Counted from the stretch's first letter, positions 53,228 to 61,442 are shown. The stretch is DNA of 64,000 nucleotides from Pedobacter kyungheensis (GCF_000812965.1 NZ_JSYN01000019.1:1-64000); one strand, 5' to 3'. Notes: generated by a model not told the origin, from the letters alone. Translations and numbers: made by a program.

Positions 53228-53346
53228 ATTGCAAGGTAATATTTTCTGATCTGTTGTAAAACCCGAATTGGAAATATTGACCCTAAAATCATATTGTTTT
53301 GCAGGTTAATTATGCCTAGCTTTAAGTGTTCTTAAACTGATGCATC

Positions 53347-54639
53347 ATGCCTAATGCTAAAATTTACAGGATCTTATCGCTTGATGGCGGTGGTTCCTGG
53401 GCACTTATCCAGGTGAAATGTTTGCGTAAGCTGTTCGCCGAAACTTTTAACAATCCCGACCCTACCGGACATGAAGTTTTAGCTGAATTTGATCTGGTAT
53501 CGGCCAACAGCGGTGGCAGTTTGGTAGCAGCAGCAATGGCCGAGAACCTGCGGCTTTCTGAAATTGAAAAGATCTTTGATGATGCAAAACTTAGGAATAA
53601 GGTATTTTCGAGGTTAAGTTTTTTTGAAAAAAGTTTATTGTCCAGCATAGCCAGAATATTCAAAATCGGGGCGAAATATGCTACTAAACGAAAGCACCTC
53701 GCCCTAAAGGAAATTTTACCCGGAATTGCCAAAATCGATATGATGGATATCCCGGCGCATATTGCATCAAATGGAGCCATTAAAACCCAGTTTTTGATTA
53801 TTGGATACGATTATTACCGCAACAGGGCAGAACTATTCAGGTCTGATTGTGATAGTATGGCTGCGACATCAGTTATCGAACGTAAGCTGAAAAAACTGCC
53901 TGCTCAGCCTGCAAGTCCTTCTGATTGTATGGTAACATTGGTTGATGCCATTCATGCCTCAAGTACTGCGCCGGTTAATTATTTTAATGAGCCCGCTACA
54001 TTTTTGGTTAACAATAAGCCCAAATACTATTGGGATGGCGGCGTAACGGGTAATAATAATCCGGTTTTAGTTGCCGTTACTGAAGCGATTTGTAACCGCG
54101 AGCAATATCAGATTGAGCAGGTTCAGGTACTTTCTATCGGTACCGGATCGGTTTCGCAATTGCAGTATGATGAAGAAATTCCGGTAAAGTACGATGAACT
54201 TAAAGCTAAACACGAATCGCCGGGCCTGATTAAAGATATCCAAAAAATGGGTACAAGTATTTTAAACGATCCGCCAGATACGGCTGCTTTTGTGGCTTAT
54301 ATGATCCTGAACCCATCCATGCCGGCTCAGCCGGTTGATTTTATCCGCATGAATCCCGCTTTAAGGCCGGTGTTGATTGACGATGCAACCGGTAAACATT
54401 GGGATTTGCCTGCAGGTATTAATCAAGATGAATATGCAAAGCTAAATGCGATGGATATGGACGCGGTTGCAGATGATGAAGTTGCCCTGATTAAAAAGCT
54501 TTGCGACAACTGGTTAAATGGGCAAGGGGTTCCAAATCAATCTATTCGCAGTAATTCCAGCCTCAACTGCCTTATCGGTCATGCAAATTTTGAGACCGCA
54601 AAGGCCGATTTTAAGAACTGGTTTACCAAAACCAACTAA
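53347..54639 (+). CDS. Patatin-like phospholipase
   Basis: The 430-residue cytoplasmic protein has the patatin order: glycine-rich oxyanion strand ILSLDGGGSWAL, nucleophile elbow SANSGGS with Ser55, and dyad Asp230 in YYWDGGVTGNNNP. Two positions differ from the usual: the oxyanion motif lacks the Arg of GGGxRG, and the elbow reads ANSGG rather than GTSxG. A C-terminal part of about 130 residues follows the dyad. It should hydrolyse acyl lipids. No cyclic-nucleotide synthase lies nearby, so a CBASS role is not supported. Confidence 0.85.
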   Translation: MPNAKIYRILSLDGGGSWALIQVKCLRKLFAETFNNPDPTGHEVLAEFDLVSANSGGSLVAAAMAENLRLSEIEKIFDDAKLRNKVFSRLSFFEKSLLSSIARIFKIGAKYATKRKHLALKEILPGIAKIDMMDIPAHIASNGAIKTQFLIIGYDYYRNRAELFRSDCDSMAATSVIERKLKKLPAQPASPSDCMVTLVDAIHASSTAPVNYFNEPATFLVNNKPKYYWDGGVTGNNNPVLVAVTEAICNREQYQIEQVQVLSIGTGSVSQLQYDEEIPVKYDELKAKHESPGLIKDIQKMGTSILNDPPDTAAFVAYMILNPSMPAQPVDFIRMNPALRPVLIDDATGKHWDLPAGINQDEYAKLNAMDMDAVADDEVALIKKLCDNWLNGQGVPNQSIRSNSSLNCLIGHANFETAKADFKNWFTKTN

Positions 54640-54672
54640 TTTGCTTTAAACTAAGCTAAAATTTTATCTTTG
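54640..54672 (+). promoter_or_regulatory. Candidate tyrS promoter
   Basis: TTTG at 54640-54643 and TATCTTTG at 54665-54672 match the Bacteroidota -33 and -7 elements with a spacing of 21 bases (19 is usual). The tyrS ATG follows 28 bases after the -7 element. Confidence 0.55.
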
Positions 54673-54700
54673 CACGCACAATTATTAAAGTGTTTGTACA

Positions 54701-55987
54701 ATGACGAATTTTGTTGAAGAGTTAAGGTGGCGTGGCATGCTACATGATATTATGCCGAATACTGAAGAAAAGTTAAACGAAGGTATGACCTCTGGTTATA
54801 TTGGTTTTGACCCTACTGCAGATTCATTGCATGTTGGTCACCTGACGCAAATCATGACCCTTATCCATTTTCAGAATGCTGGCCATAAGCCTTTTGCTTT
54901 GGTTGGTGGCGCTACGGGTATGGTTGGCGATCCATCAGGAAAATCTGACGAGCGTAATCTTCAAACGCCTGAAATGATTGAGCATAACCTGAAAGGGATG
55001 AAAAAGCAGCTGGCTAAATTCCTGAAGTTTGAAGAAGGCGGAAATGGTGCAGTAATGGTTAACAATGCCGATTGGTTTAAGGATATGAACCTTTTTACCT
55101 TTATCAGAGATGTGGGTAAACACATTACCGTAAACTACATGATGGCCAAAGACAGCGTTAAACGCCGTTTAGAAGGTGATTCTGGTTTATCTTTTACCGA
55201 ATTCTGTTACCAGCTGATACAAGGTTATGATTTTTACCATTTATGGAAAAACGAAAACTGCCTTGTACAAATGGGTGGATCAGATCAGTGGGGAAATATT
55301 GTTACTGGTACCGAGTTAATTAGAAGAAAAGATCAGGGAACAGCCTACGCCATTACCACTCAGTTGATTAAAAAAGCTGACGGTACTAAATTCGGTAAAA
55401 CCGAGAGTGGTGCCGTTTGGTTAGATCCGGAAAAAACTTCTCCATATAAATTTTATCAGTTTTGGCTAAATGCATCAGATGATGATGTGAAAAAATGGAT
55501 CCGCATTTTTACGCTTAAAAACCAGGCAGAAATAGAGGCACTGGAAAAAGAGCACGATGCGGCTCCGCACCTGCGTATTTTGCAAAAAGCTTTGGCAGAA
55601 GATATTACCATTAAAACACACTCAGTTGAGGCTTTGGAAACAGCCATTAAAACATCTGAGTTTTTATTCGGTAACGGATCTTTAGAATTTTTAAAAAGCC
55701 TTTCAGAAAAACAGGTTTTGGAAATGTTCGAAGGCATACCGCAATTTAATATTTCGAAATCAGAACTAAGTGCTGGTATTGATGCAGCTACTTTGCTTGC
55801 AGAGAAAGCTGCTGTTTTCCCTTCAAAAGGCGAAACCAAGAAGTTGATTCAGGGCGGTGGTGTTTCTGTGAATAAGGAAAAAGTTGCAGATGTGATGCAG
55901 GTTTTTAACGCGGAAAGTCTGATTAATGATAAATTTATTGTAGTTCAGAAAGGAAAGAAAAACTATTTCCTTTTAATTGCAGAATAA
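54701..55987 (+). CDS. tyrS: Tyrosyl-tRNA synthetase
   Basis: The 428-residue class I enzyme has the HIGH-like motif ADSLHVGHLTQI, the substrate motif GGSDQWGNIVTG and the KMSKS-equivalent KFGKTESG. A C-terminal S4-like RNA-binding domain is seen in KKLIQGGGVSVNKEKV. It charges tRNA-Tyr. A strong bidirectional terminator follows. Confidence 0.97.
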   Translation: MTNFVEELRWRGMLHDIMPNTEEKLNEGMTSGYIGFDPTADSLHVGHLTQIMTLIHFQNAGHKPFALVGGATGMVGDPSGKSDERNLQTPEMIEHNLKGMKKQLAKFLKFEEGGNGAVMVNNADWFKDMNLFTFIRDVGKHITVNYMMAKDSVKRRLEGDSGLSFTEFCYQLIQGYDFYHLWKNENCLVQMGGSDQWGNIVTGTELIRRKDQGTAYAITTQLIKKADGTKFGKTESGAVWLDPEKTSPYKFYQFWLNASDDDVKKWIRIFTLKNQAEIEALEKEHDAAPHLRILQKALAEDITIKTHSVEALETAIKTSEFLFGNGSLEFLKSLSEKQVLEMFEGIPQFNISKSELSAGIDAATLLAEKAAVFPSKGETKKLIQGGGVSVNKEKVADVMQVFNAESLINDKFIVVQKGKKNYFLLIAE

Positions 55988-56001
55988 TACTGGAAAATAA
56001 T

Positions 56002-56036
56002 AACAAGAAAGCCGCTTTAAAAGCGGCTTTCTTGTT
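56002..56036. terminator. Bidirectional Rho-independent terminator
   Basis: A perfect 16-bp stem (aacaagaaagccgctt and its complement) with a 3-base loop lies between the convergent tyrS and zinc-ribbon genes, with A/T-rich edges on both sides. Confidence 0.88.
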
Positions 56037-56042
56037 ATGGTA

Positions 56043-56219
56043 TTATCTGGTTACGTAAAACTTATTAAAGCATTTATAACACTTGTAGCGCTTAACCGAT
56101 ACCCAAGGCATAAGTATTTTAAACAGAAAACCTCTGGGTACTCTGTATGTCTCGAAATTTTTGCATTTCGGACATGGCGGACAGCCTGTAACAACAGTTT
56201 GGTCCTTGGTTGATGTCAT
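56043..56219 (-). CDS. Small zinc-ribbon protein
   Basis: This 58-residue protein begins MTSTKDQTVVTGCPPCPKC and ends VKRYKCYKCFNKFYVTR. The two pairs of cysteines (CPKC, KCYKC), about 30 residues apart, form a typical zinc ribbon, with a basic, aromatic tail. The ATG at 56219 is the only start and the frame ends directly at the terminator. Small size hides it from common gene-length cut-offs. Nucleic-acid or protein binding is plausible; function unknown. Confidence 0.7.
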   Translation of the reverse strand: MTSTKDQTVVTGCPPCPKCKNFETYRVPRGFLFKILMPWVSVKRYKCYKCFNKFYVTR

Positions 56220-56396
56220 AATATTATAGTTTGTTTGGGATTAATCAAACTTACACAATATCCTGATCGCGAATACCATTAATAAACGACCATTTTGTTC
56301 ATTTAATCGACTAATTATGGCCGGTTTTTATTCTTTCACGCATCCTGAGCATAAAAAAGCGCGATTTCTAATTTATAAGCTGAATTAATCTGATAA

Positions 56397-57605
56397 TTAC
56401 TGGTATGGAATTACCCGTTCAAACGGATTTTCGAACTTGCCACCAATTTTATAAGCTGCGATCTCTGCCGGGCTAAGTAAACAGGTTTCAAGCGATGCTT
56501 TCAATGCTGCACTATTCATTTCCTGACCAATAAAAACCAGTTCGTTTTTGCGGTCGCCGAAATCATTATCCCACTCTGCATGTATCTCTGCTTCGTTCTC
56601 CAGGTAATCTGTATATTGCATCCTTTCGCTTTTGCTCATGCTGGCCCACCACACGCCGGCAGGATCTATACGCAGCGAACCACCTGCCTGAGAGAAATTA
56701 ATGGCTTGGTCTGGCATGGCGGCCAAATAAAAAATACCTTTCGAGCGGATAATATGCTGCGGAAATTCATGATTAATGTAATCCCATAATCTTTGCGGGT
56801 GAAAAGGCTTTTTCGAGCGGAAAACAATTGAGCTAATTCCATATTGCTCGGTTTCTGGTTGGTGAACTTCTTCAAGCTCTTTTTTCCAGCCCGCACCTTC
56901 AGCTGCCAATTCGAAATCGAATAACCCGGTATTTAAAATTAAAGCCGGATCAAGCTTGCCGAAAAGGGTTTGGTAGATTTTGGCTCCGGGATTTAACTTC
57001 GAAATTAAAGCTTTTAAAACCTGGATATCGTTTTCACTTACCAGATCTACTTTGTTTAACAGAATAATATTGGCAAATTCAATCTGGTCGGTAAGCAGGT
57101 TTACAATGGTGCGTTTGTCAGCTGCATCATCAGTCATGTTCCGGTCTGCGAGTTTTTCAGCAGAGCCGAAATCCTTATAGAAATTGTAGGCATCTACAAC
57201 GGTAACCATCGTATCTAGACGGCTAAAACGGCTTAAATCAATACCAGAAGTTTCATCAACGAATGAAAAAGTCTGTGCAACAGGAATGGGTTCAGAAATG
57301 CCGGTACTCTCAATCAAAAGGTAATCAAAACGGTTTTCTTTAGCCAGTTTTTCTACTTCAACCATCAAATCTTCACGCAAGGTGCAGCAAATGCATCCAT
57401 TGCTCATTTCTACCAGTTTTTCTTCTGTTTTAGATAGGGTATGCTGGTTTTTAACCAAAGCAGCATCAATGTTTACTTCGCTCATATCGTTCACAATTAC
57501 AGCCACTTTTAAGTCCTGTTTGTTTTGCAGTATGGCATTGAGTAAGGTGGTTTTTCCGCTGCCTAAAAAACCGCTTAATACGGTTACTGGTAATTTCTTT
57601 ATCAT
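56397..57605 (-). CDS. COG0523-family GTPase, probable zinc metallochaperone
   Basis: The protein of about 402 residues has the P-loop SGFLGSGKTTLL, the metal-binding GCICCTLRED (CxCC), switch ESTGISEPIPVA, and nucleotide motif LLNKVDLV. The C-terminal CobW_C domain is present (GISSIVFRSKKPFHPQRL). COG0523 proteins deliver zinc or cobalt to target enzymes; the linked Fur-family gene, merC and ABC transporter point to zinc. The start at 57605 (MIKKLPVTVLSG) is preferred over 57653. It is divergent from merC. Confidence 0.9.
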   Translation of the reverse strand: MIKKLPVTVLSGFLGSGKTTLLNAILQNKQDLKVAVIVNDMSEVNIDAALVKNQHTLSKTEEKLVEMSNGCICCTLREDLMVEVEKLAKENRFDYLLIESTGISEPIPVAQTFSFVDETSGIDLSRFSRLDTMVTVVDAYNFYKDFGSAEKLADRNMTDDAADKRTIVNLLTDQIEFANIILLNKVDLVSENDIQVLKALISKLNPGAKIYQTLFGKLDPALILNTGLFDFELAAEGAGWKKELEEVHQPETEQYGISSIVFRSKKPFHPQRLWDYINHEFPQHIIRSKGIFYLAAMPDQAINFSQAGGSLRIDPAGVWWASMSKSERMQYTDYLENEAEIHAEWDNDFGDRKNELVFIGQEMNSAALKASLETCLLSPAEIAAYKIGGKFENPFERVIPYQ

Positions 57606-57610
57606 GTTAA

Positions 57611-57625
57611 TGCAATTATGTTGCA
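57611..57625. promoter_or_regulatory. Candidate Zur operator 1
   Basis: TGCAATTATGTTGCA is a perfect 5-bp inverted repeat with a 5-base spacer. It overlaps the -7/transcription-start region of the COG0523 gene promoter on the minus strand, where a bound repressor would block transcription. Confidence 0.6.
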
Positions 57626-57653
57626 AATATAACGTTGAATATTTTAAATGCAA
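57624..57653 (-). promoter_or_regulatory. Promoter of the COG0523 gene
   Basis: On the minus strand TTG (57653-57651), 19 bases, then TATATTTG (57631-57624) fit the Bacteroidota TTG-N19-TAnnTTTG consensus exactly. The start codon follows about 19 bases later. Confidence 0.65.
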
Positions 57654-57666
57654 CTTTATTGCTTTT
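57646..57666. promoter_or_regulatory. Candidate Zur operator 2
   Basis: AAATGCAACTTTATTGCTTT with a final T is an imperfect palindrome (7 of 8 half-site bases), with the same TGCAA-N5-TTGC core as operator 1. It overlaps the -33 of the COG0523 promoter and lies just before the merC -7 element, so it could act on both. Confidence 0.55.
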
Positions 57667-57673
57667 ATATTTG
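57666..57673 (+). promoter_or_regulatory. Promoter -7 element of the merC operon
   Basis: TATATTTG matches TAnnTTTG and ends 18 bases before the merC ATG. Operator 2 abuts it. A clean -33 TTG at the proper distance is not seen, so the promoter may be weak or need activation. Confidence 0.5.
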
Positions 57674-57691
57674 TCGACTAAATTTAAATTG

Positions 57692-58087
57692 ATGAAACAG
57701 CGGAGCTATAAAATTAACCTCGACAGGTTGGGGATCACTGCCTCAACACTTTGTGCCATACATTGCGCGGCACTTCCCTTTGTAATTACGGTTTTACCCA
57801 TGTGGGGGATGGGCTTTTTAGCTAACGAGGCTGTTGAAATTACCATGATTGCCGTTTCGTTAGTGTTGGGTGTGTGGAGCTTAAGCTCGGGTTATAGAAA
57901 GCAACATCAGCGTATTACACCCATAGTGGTACTTATTTTAGGTTTTATTTTTATTGCTTTTGGGCATTTCTCGGGCCTGGAGGTATTAGAGCCTGTTTTG
58001 ATTCCACTTGGCGGATTTACCATAGCATTGGCACATTATCTTAACCTCCGGCTACTCAAAACCTGCCCCGTAAACCATAACCATTAA
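57692..58087 (+). CDS. MerC-domain membrane protein
   Basis: The 131-residue protein has four membrane helices and the MerC signature TLCAIHCAALPF with two cysteines in or near helix 1. The C-terminus ends in CPVNHNH, a possible metal-binding tail. MerC was described as a mercury carrier, but chromosomal MerC-domain proteins of Bacteroidota are often linked to Fur/Zur genes; zinc handling is more likely here given its neighbours. I start at the ATG at 57692 (MKQRSYKINL), after the promoter. Confidence 0.85.
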   Translation: MKQRSYKINLDRLGITASTLCAIHCAALPFVITVLPMWGMGFLANEAVEITMIAVSLVLGVWSLSSGYRKQHQRITPIVVLILGFIFIAFGHFSGLEVLEPVLIPLGGFTIALAHYLNLRLLKTCPVNHNH

Positions 58088-58106
58088 ATCTTTTACCTTT
58101 TGCGAT

Positions 58107-58271
58107 ATGCTTATGCGCCCTAAATTCCTTTTCATTCCGGCACTGTTGTTTATTTCGGTGCTCAATCCAGCCTGTAAGCATGGTACTAACGATGCCATGA
58201 CACTATACAGGCACTATGCCATTAAAAACCTGGTAATTAAAAACCTGGAAAAAGTTACCCGTCATGATTAA
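58107..58271 (+). CDS. Tiny putative lipoprotein of the zinc operon
   Basis: This 54-residue frame begins MLMRPKFLFIPALLFISVLN followed by PACKHGTND, a signal peptide with a possible lipidation cysteine at residue 23, then about 30 polar and basic residues. Its last eight bases overlap the ABC ATPase start, so translation is coupled. It lies 19 bases after merC. It is too short for common cut-offs but position, signal peptide and coupling support it. Function unknown. Confidence 0.6.
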   Translation: MLMRPKFLFIPALLFISVLNPACKHGTNDAMTLYRHYAIKNLVIKNLEKVTRHD

Positions 58272-58890
58272 CATTACATCGTTGGCTCATATTTATGAGC
58301 AGGGTAGAAGAATTGCATTTCCCGACTGGGAAATTGCCGATATGGAACACTGGCTTTTACTGGGCGCTTCGGGAAGTGGCAAAAGTACCTTGCTTAACAT
58401 CATTGCCGGATTGCTGAAACCTAGCCAGGGGCAGGTTTTTATCCATGACACCAATTTGTATACCTTGCCTGCACGCAGGATGGACCAATTCAGGGGAAAA
58501 AATATTGGTATTGTTTTTCAAAGGCCACACCTCATCCAGTCGCTCAATGTACTCGATAACCTTGAGCTGGCGGCCGTAATGGCAGGTGTACCAATAGATA
58601 GCGAACATAACCTGGCGCTGTTAAACGATCTTGGCATTGCCGATAAAGCGCAAAACTATCCTGCTCAGTTAAGTCAGGGGCAGCTGCAAAGGGTATCAGT
58701 TGCACGTGCACTGGTTAATAAACCTGATTTGCTGATTGCTGATGAACCTACCTCGAGCCTTGATGATGTAAATGCTGCACAGGTAACTGAAATGCTTACC
58801 ACTCAGGCCAGGGCAAACGGGGCTTCCCTGGTTATCGCCACACACGATCAGCGGGTGTGTAAATACATTACTAAAACCTATTTACTGTAA
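58264..58890 (+). CDS. ABC transporter ATP-binding protein (LolD/MacB-like)
   Basis: The 208-residue ATPase has Walker A GASGSGKSTLL, Q-loop IVFQRPHLIQ, the signature LSQGQLQRVSVARAL and Walker B LLIADEPTSSLD. Its short length and sequence fit the LolD/MacB group that works with FtsX-type permeases, so it drives extraction or mechanical work rather than simple import. It overlaps both neighbours (8 bases and 1 base). In the zinc cluster it probably supports the DUF3299-like proteins. Confidence 0.9.
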   Translation: MINITSLAHIYEQGRRIAFPDWEIADMEHWLLLGASGSGKSTLLNIIAGLLKPSQGQVFIHDTNLYTLPARRMDQFRGKNIGIVFQRPHLIQSLNVLDNLELAAVMAGVPIDSEHNLALLNDLGIADKAQNYPAQLSQGQLQRVSVARALVNKPDLLIADEPTSSLDDVNAAQVTEMLTTQARANGASLVIATHDQRVCKYITKTYLL

Positions 58891-60098
58891 TGAATATCTT
58901 CAAAATAAGTAGCCAAAACCTGTACAGAAATAAGTTGACTACACTTTTAAACATCATTTTGGTGGCCTTTGGGGTAGGTATTTTAACCATACTTTTTTTA
59001 GCAGCGAGTCAAATTGGCGATAAGCTTGAAAAAAATGCAAAAGATATTGATTTGGTTGTAGGGGCAAAGGGAAGCCCGCTGCAACTGATTATGAGCAGCA
59101 TTTATCATATCGATTTCCCAACGGGAAACATTCCGGCGGCAGATGCTTACCGGTTAATGAAAAACCCGATGGTAAAAAGGGCTGTTCCGCTGGCACTGGG
59201 CGATAATTACAATGGTTACCGCATTGTGGGTACCGATAGCACTTTTACAGGCTTATATGGCTTGTCGCTTCAAAGTGGCAATTTCTGGAAAAAAGATCTG
59301 GAGGTTACTATCGGTAACACGGTAGCATTAACGGCTAAACTGCATATTGGTGATACCTTTTTCGGCGCCCACGGACTTACGGGTAATAGTGATATTCATA
59401 AGCAGCATGCCTACGTAGTAAAAGGCATTTTAAAACCACAGGGCAATATAACCGATAACCTGATCTTAACCAATATAGGCAGTGTTTACAAAATGCACGA
59501 AGCGCCGGAAGAAGAGCATGAACATTCGGCTACTGAAAGTAAAGAGATTAATAACAAACAGATTACCTCAATTTTAATCCAGTACCGGTCACCTATGTCG
59601 GTTATTGTTTTTCCGCGGATGGTAAACCAGAGTACCAATATGCAGGCTGCATCACCAGCGATGGAAAGTGCAAGGTTATTTTCTTTAATCGGAGTGGGCG
59701 TAGACACGTTAAAATGGTTTGCTGTTTTGATTATGGGCATTGCAGCGCTGAGCATTTTTATCAGTTTGTACAACGCCATGAAAGAACGTAAATACGATTT
59801 GGCTGTAATGCGTTGTTTAGGTGCATCCAAATTTAAGCTGTTTTTGCTGGTGTTGTTGGATGGGTTGCTGGTTACCGCTATAGGTACCTGTTTGGGTTTG
59901 TTGATTGGCCATGCCTCACTCGAGCTGATTGGGAGCTATCAGGAATCATCACAGGCCAGGCTTAGCGGAATGCTTATCGTACCACAAGAGTTGTATTTAA
60001 TTGCTACAGGCTTTTTTACCGGTGTACTGGCTTCGGTAATACCAGCATTACAAATTTACAAAGTAGATATTGCTGATACGCTTACTAAGGCCAGGTAA
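58890..60098 (+). CDS. FtsX-family ABC transporter permease
   Basis: The 402-residue protein has a first membrane helix (about residues 17-40), a MacB-like periplasmic domain to about 275, and three C-terminal helices with the FtsX motif (LYNAMKERKYDLAVMRCLGAS). The periplasmic part holds a His/Glu-rich segment, MHEAPEEEHEHS (residues 202-213), suited to metal binding. It is coupled to the ATPase by a one-base overlap and followed 2 bases later by the first DUF3299-like gene. Confidence 0.9.
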   Translation: MNIFKISSQNLYRNKLTTLLNIILVAFGVGILTILFLAASQIGDKLEKNAKDIDLVVGAKGSPLQLIMSSIYHIDFPTGNIPAADAYRLMKNPMVKRAVPLALGDNYNGYRIVGTDSTFTGLYGLSLQSGNFWKKDLEVTIGNTVALTAKLHIGDTFFGAHGLTGNSDIHKQHAYVVKGILKPQGNITDNLILTNIGSVYKMHEAPEEEHEHSATESKEINNKQITSILIQYRSPMSVIVFPRMVNQSTNMQAASPAMESARLFSLIGVGVDTLKWFAVLIMGIAALSIFISLYNAMKERKYDLAVMRCLGASKFKLFLLVLLDGLLVTAIGTCLGLLIGHASLELIGSYQESSQARLSGMLIVPQELYLIATGFFTGVLASVIPALQIYKVDIADTLTKAR

Positions 60099-60100
60099 CG

Positions 60101-60538
60101 ATGAAAAAAATAATTGGTTTGGTTGTTTTATGTTTAGGTTTCCAGCTAGTGGCTGCGCAGGTTCGGGTACATACCGACATGCGCACGCCAATCTGGAATG
60201 TAATTGGCCTGCGTTACGATGCAGAAATTGCTCCCGGAAAATGGGGAAGCGTTTTCCCGCCGGCACTGAAACGGCTAAACAATAAGGTAATTGAATTGCC
60301 AGGTTACATTATCCCAACCAAAGTAGGGCAGCGGTTTAGCGAATTTATGTTTTCTATTGTGCCCATTGCTTCATGTCCATATTGTGGCTCTGGCGATATA
60401 CCAGCCATGATACAGGTTAAAATGTTAAGCCCTATTCCGATAACAGAAAAACCAATAAAGCTGCGGGGCCTGTTTCTCATTAACGATTCGGGCGATGACA
60501 GAAGTGAATTTTTTCTCTTAAATGCTAAACAGTTGTAA
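60101..60538 (+). CDS. DUF3299-like secreted protein, copy 1
   Basis: The 145-residue protein has a signal peptide (MKKIIGLVVLCLGFQLVAAQ). The domain then runs through FPPALKRLNNKVIELPGYIIP to SIVPIASCPYCGSGDIP with Cys92 and Cys95, as in the DUF3299 family. From memory, DUF3299 genes in Gammaproteobacteria also sit beside ABC ATPase/permease genes in zinc-regulated operons. CxxC next to a conserved Pro suggests metal or redox chemistry outside the cytoplasm. Exact function unknown. Confidence 0.82.
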   Translation: MKKIIGLVVLCLGFQLVAAQVRVHTDMRTPIWNVIGLRYDAEIAPGKWGSVFPPALKRLNNKVIELPGYIIPTKVGQRFSEFMFSIVPIASCPYCGSGDIPAMIQVKMLSPIPITEKPIKLRGLFLINDSGDDRSEFFLLNAKQL

Positions 60539-60539
60539 T

Positions 60540-60974
60540 ATGAGAATGGCGTTGCTATGGGTATTGTTATTCGTTTCTTTTGGAGCAAAGGCGCAGGTTC
60601 AGGTGCATGCCGATATGCGTACGGCCAATTGGAATCTGATTGGCTTAAAATTCGATAAACAGGTAAAGCCATTGGTCTGGCAGGCTGTTTTTCCGCCGGC
60701 GTTAAAAGCCATAAACCATAAAGTTATTGAATTGCCCGGCTATATTATTCCAACTAGGGTGGGCAACAGTTTTACAGAGTTTATGCTCTCTATTGTGCCC
60801 ATTGCTTCCTGCCCTTATTGCGGTACAGGCGATATCCCATCTATGGTAGAGGTAAAAATGCTAAAGCCAATTAAATGGACCGATGCACCTGTTTTAATTA
60901 AGGGAAAGCTGGAGATTAACGATTCCGGGGATAGCCGGTCAACCTTTTTCCTGTTAGATGCTGTACATAAATGA
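60540..60974 (+). CDS. DUF3299-like secreted protein, copy 2
   Basis: This 144-residue protein is a close paralogue of copy 1: signal peptide MRMALLWVLLFVSFGAKAQ, then FPPALKAINHKVIELPGYII and SIVPIASCPYCGTGDIP (Cys91, Cys94). The start is the ATG at 60540, 1 base after the preceding stop. It ends in an ATGA overlap with copy 3. Strong similarity in sequence and order points to a recent tandem duplication. Confidence 0.82.
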   Translation: MRMALLWVLLFVSFGAKAQVQVHADMRTANWNLIGLKFDKQVKPLVWQAVFPPALKAINHKVIELPGYIIPTRVGNSFTEFMLSIVPIASCPYCGTGDIPSMVEVKMLKPIKWTDAPVLIKGKLEINDSGDSRSTFFLLDAVHK

Positions 60975-61423
60975 AAAGACTATTGCTGATTTTTTCTTTG
61001 CTTGCTACCTGTTTTGTAGCCAGGGCACAGAACCCAAAACACAATCCTAACGATCAGTTACGTTCGCTTAACTGGGATGTAATTGCCTCAGTTAAATTCG
61101 AACTAACAGAAAAGAACGAGCTTTTACCTTTGTTTTCCGAAACCATAAAAAGATTCCAGAATAAAGAGTTTGAATTAAAAGGGTATTTGATTCCCATTAA
61201 AAGCGGAGCTAAGCAGCAGCAGTTCCTATTGGCTACATTACCTATTAATCAATGTTACTTCTGCGGCCAAAATGGAATTCCGGTAATGATCATGATTGAA
61301 ATGGAAAGTGCCATACCTTACAGCGAAAAGCCCATTAAGGTAAAAGGCACGCTGAAATTAGAACAAAAAGATGCCAGCTATGCGCCGCCAATCACAATTA
61401 AAAATGCCAAACTCATTATTTAA
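60971..61423 (+). CDS. DUF3299-like secreted protein, copy 3 (diverged)
   Basis: The 150-residue protein has a signal peptide (MKRLLLIFSLLATCFVARAQ) and the same layout (LNWDVIASVKF, FELKGYLIPIKSG, then INQCYFCGQNGIP with Cys95 and Cys98). It is clearly more diverged than copies 1 and 2: the SCPYCG motif becomes QCYFCG and the stretch before it is changed. It may have a separate role or partner. It overlaps copy 2 by four bases. Confidence 0.78.
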   Translation: MKRLLLIFSLLATCFVARAQNPKHNPNDQLRSLNWDVIASVKFELTEKNELLPLFSETIKRFQNKEFELKGYLIPIKSGAKQQQFLLATLPINQCYFCGQNGIPVMIMIEMESAIPYSEKPIKVKGTLKLEQKDASYAPPITIKNAKLII

Positions 61424-61442
61424 TTGTTAATTTTGTATTGCT

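Noticed and set aside
53347..54639. Patatin as a CBASS or other defence effector
   Set aside because: No nucleotide cyclase, sensor or other defence gene adjoins it; the neighbours are housekeeping.
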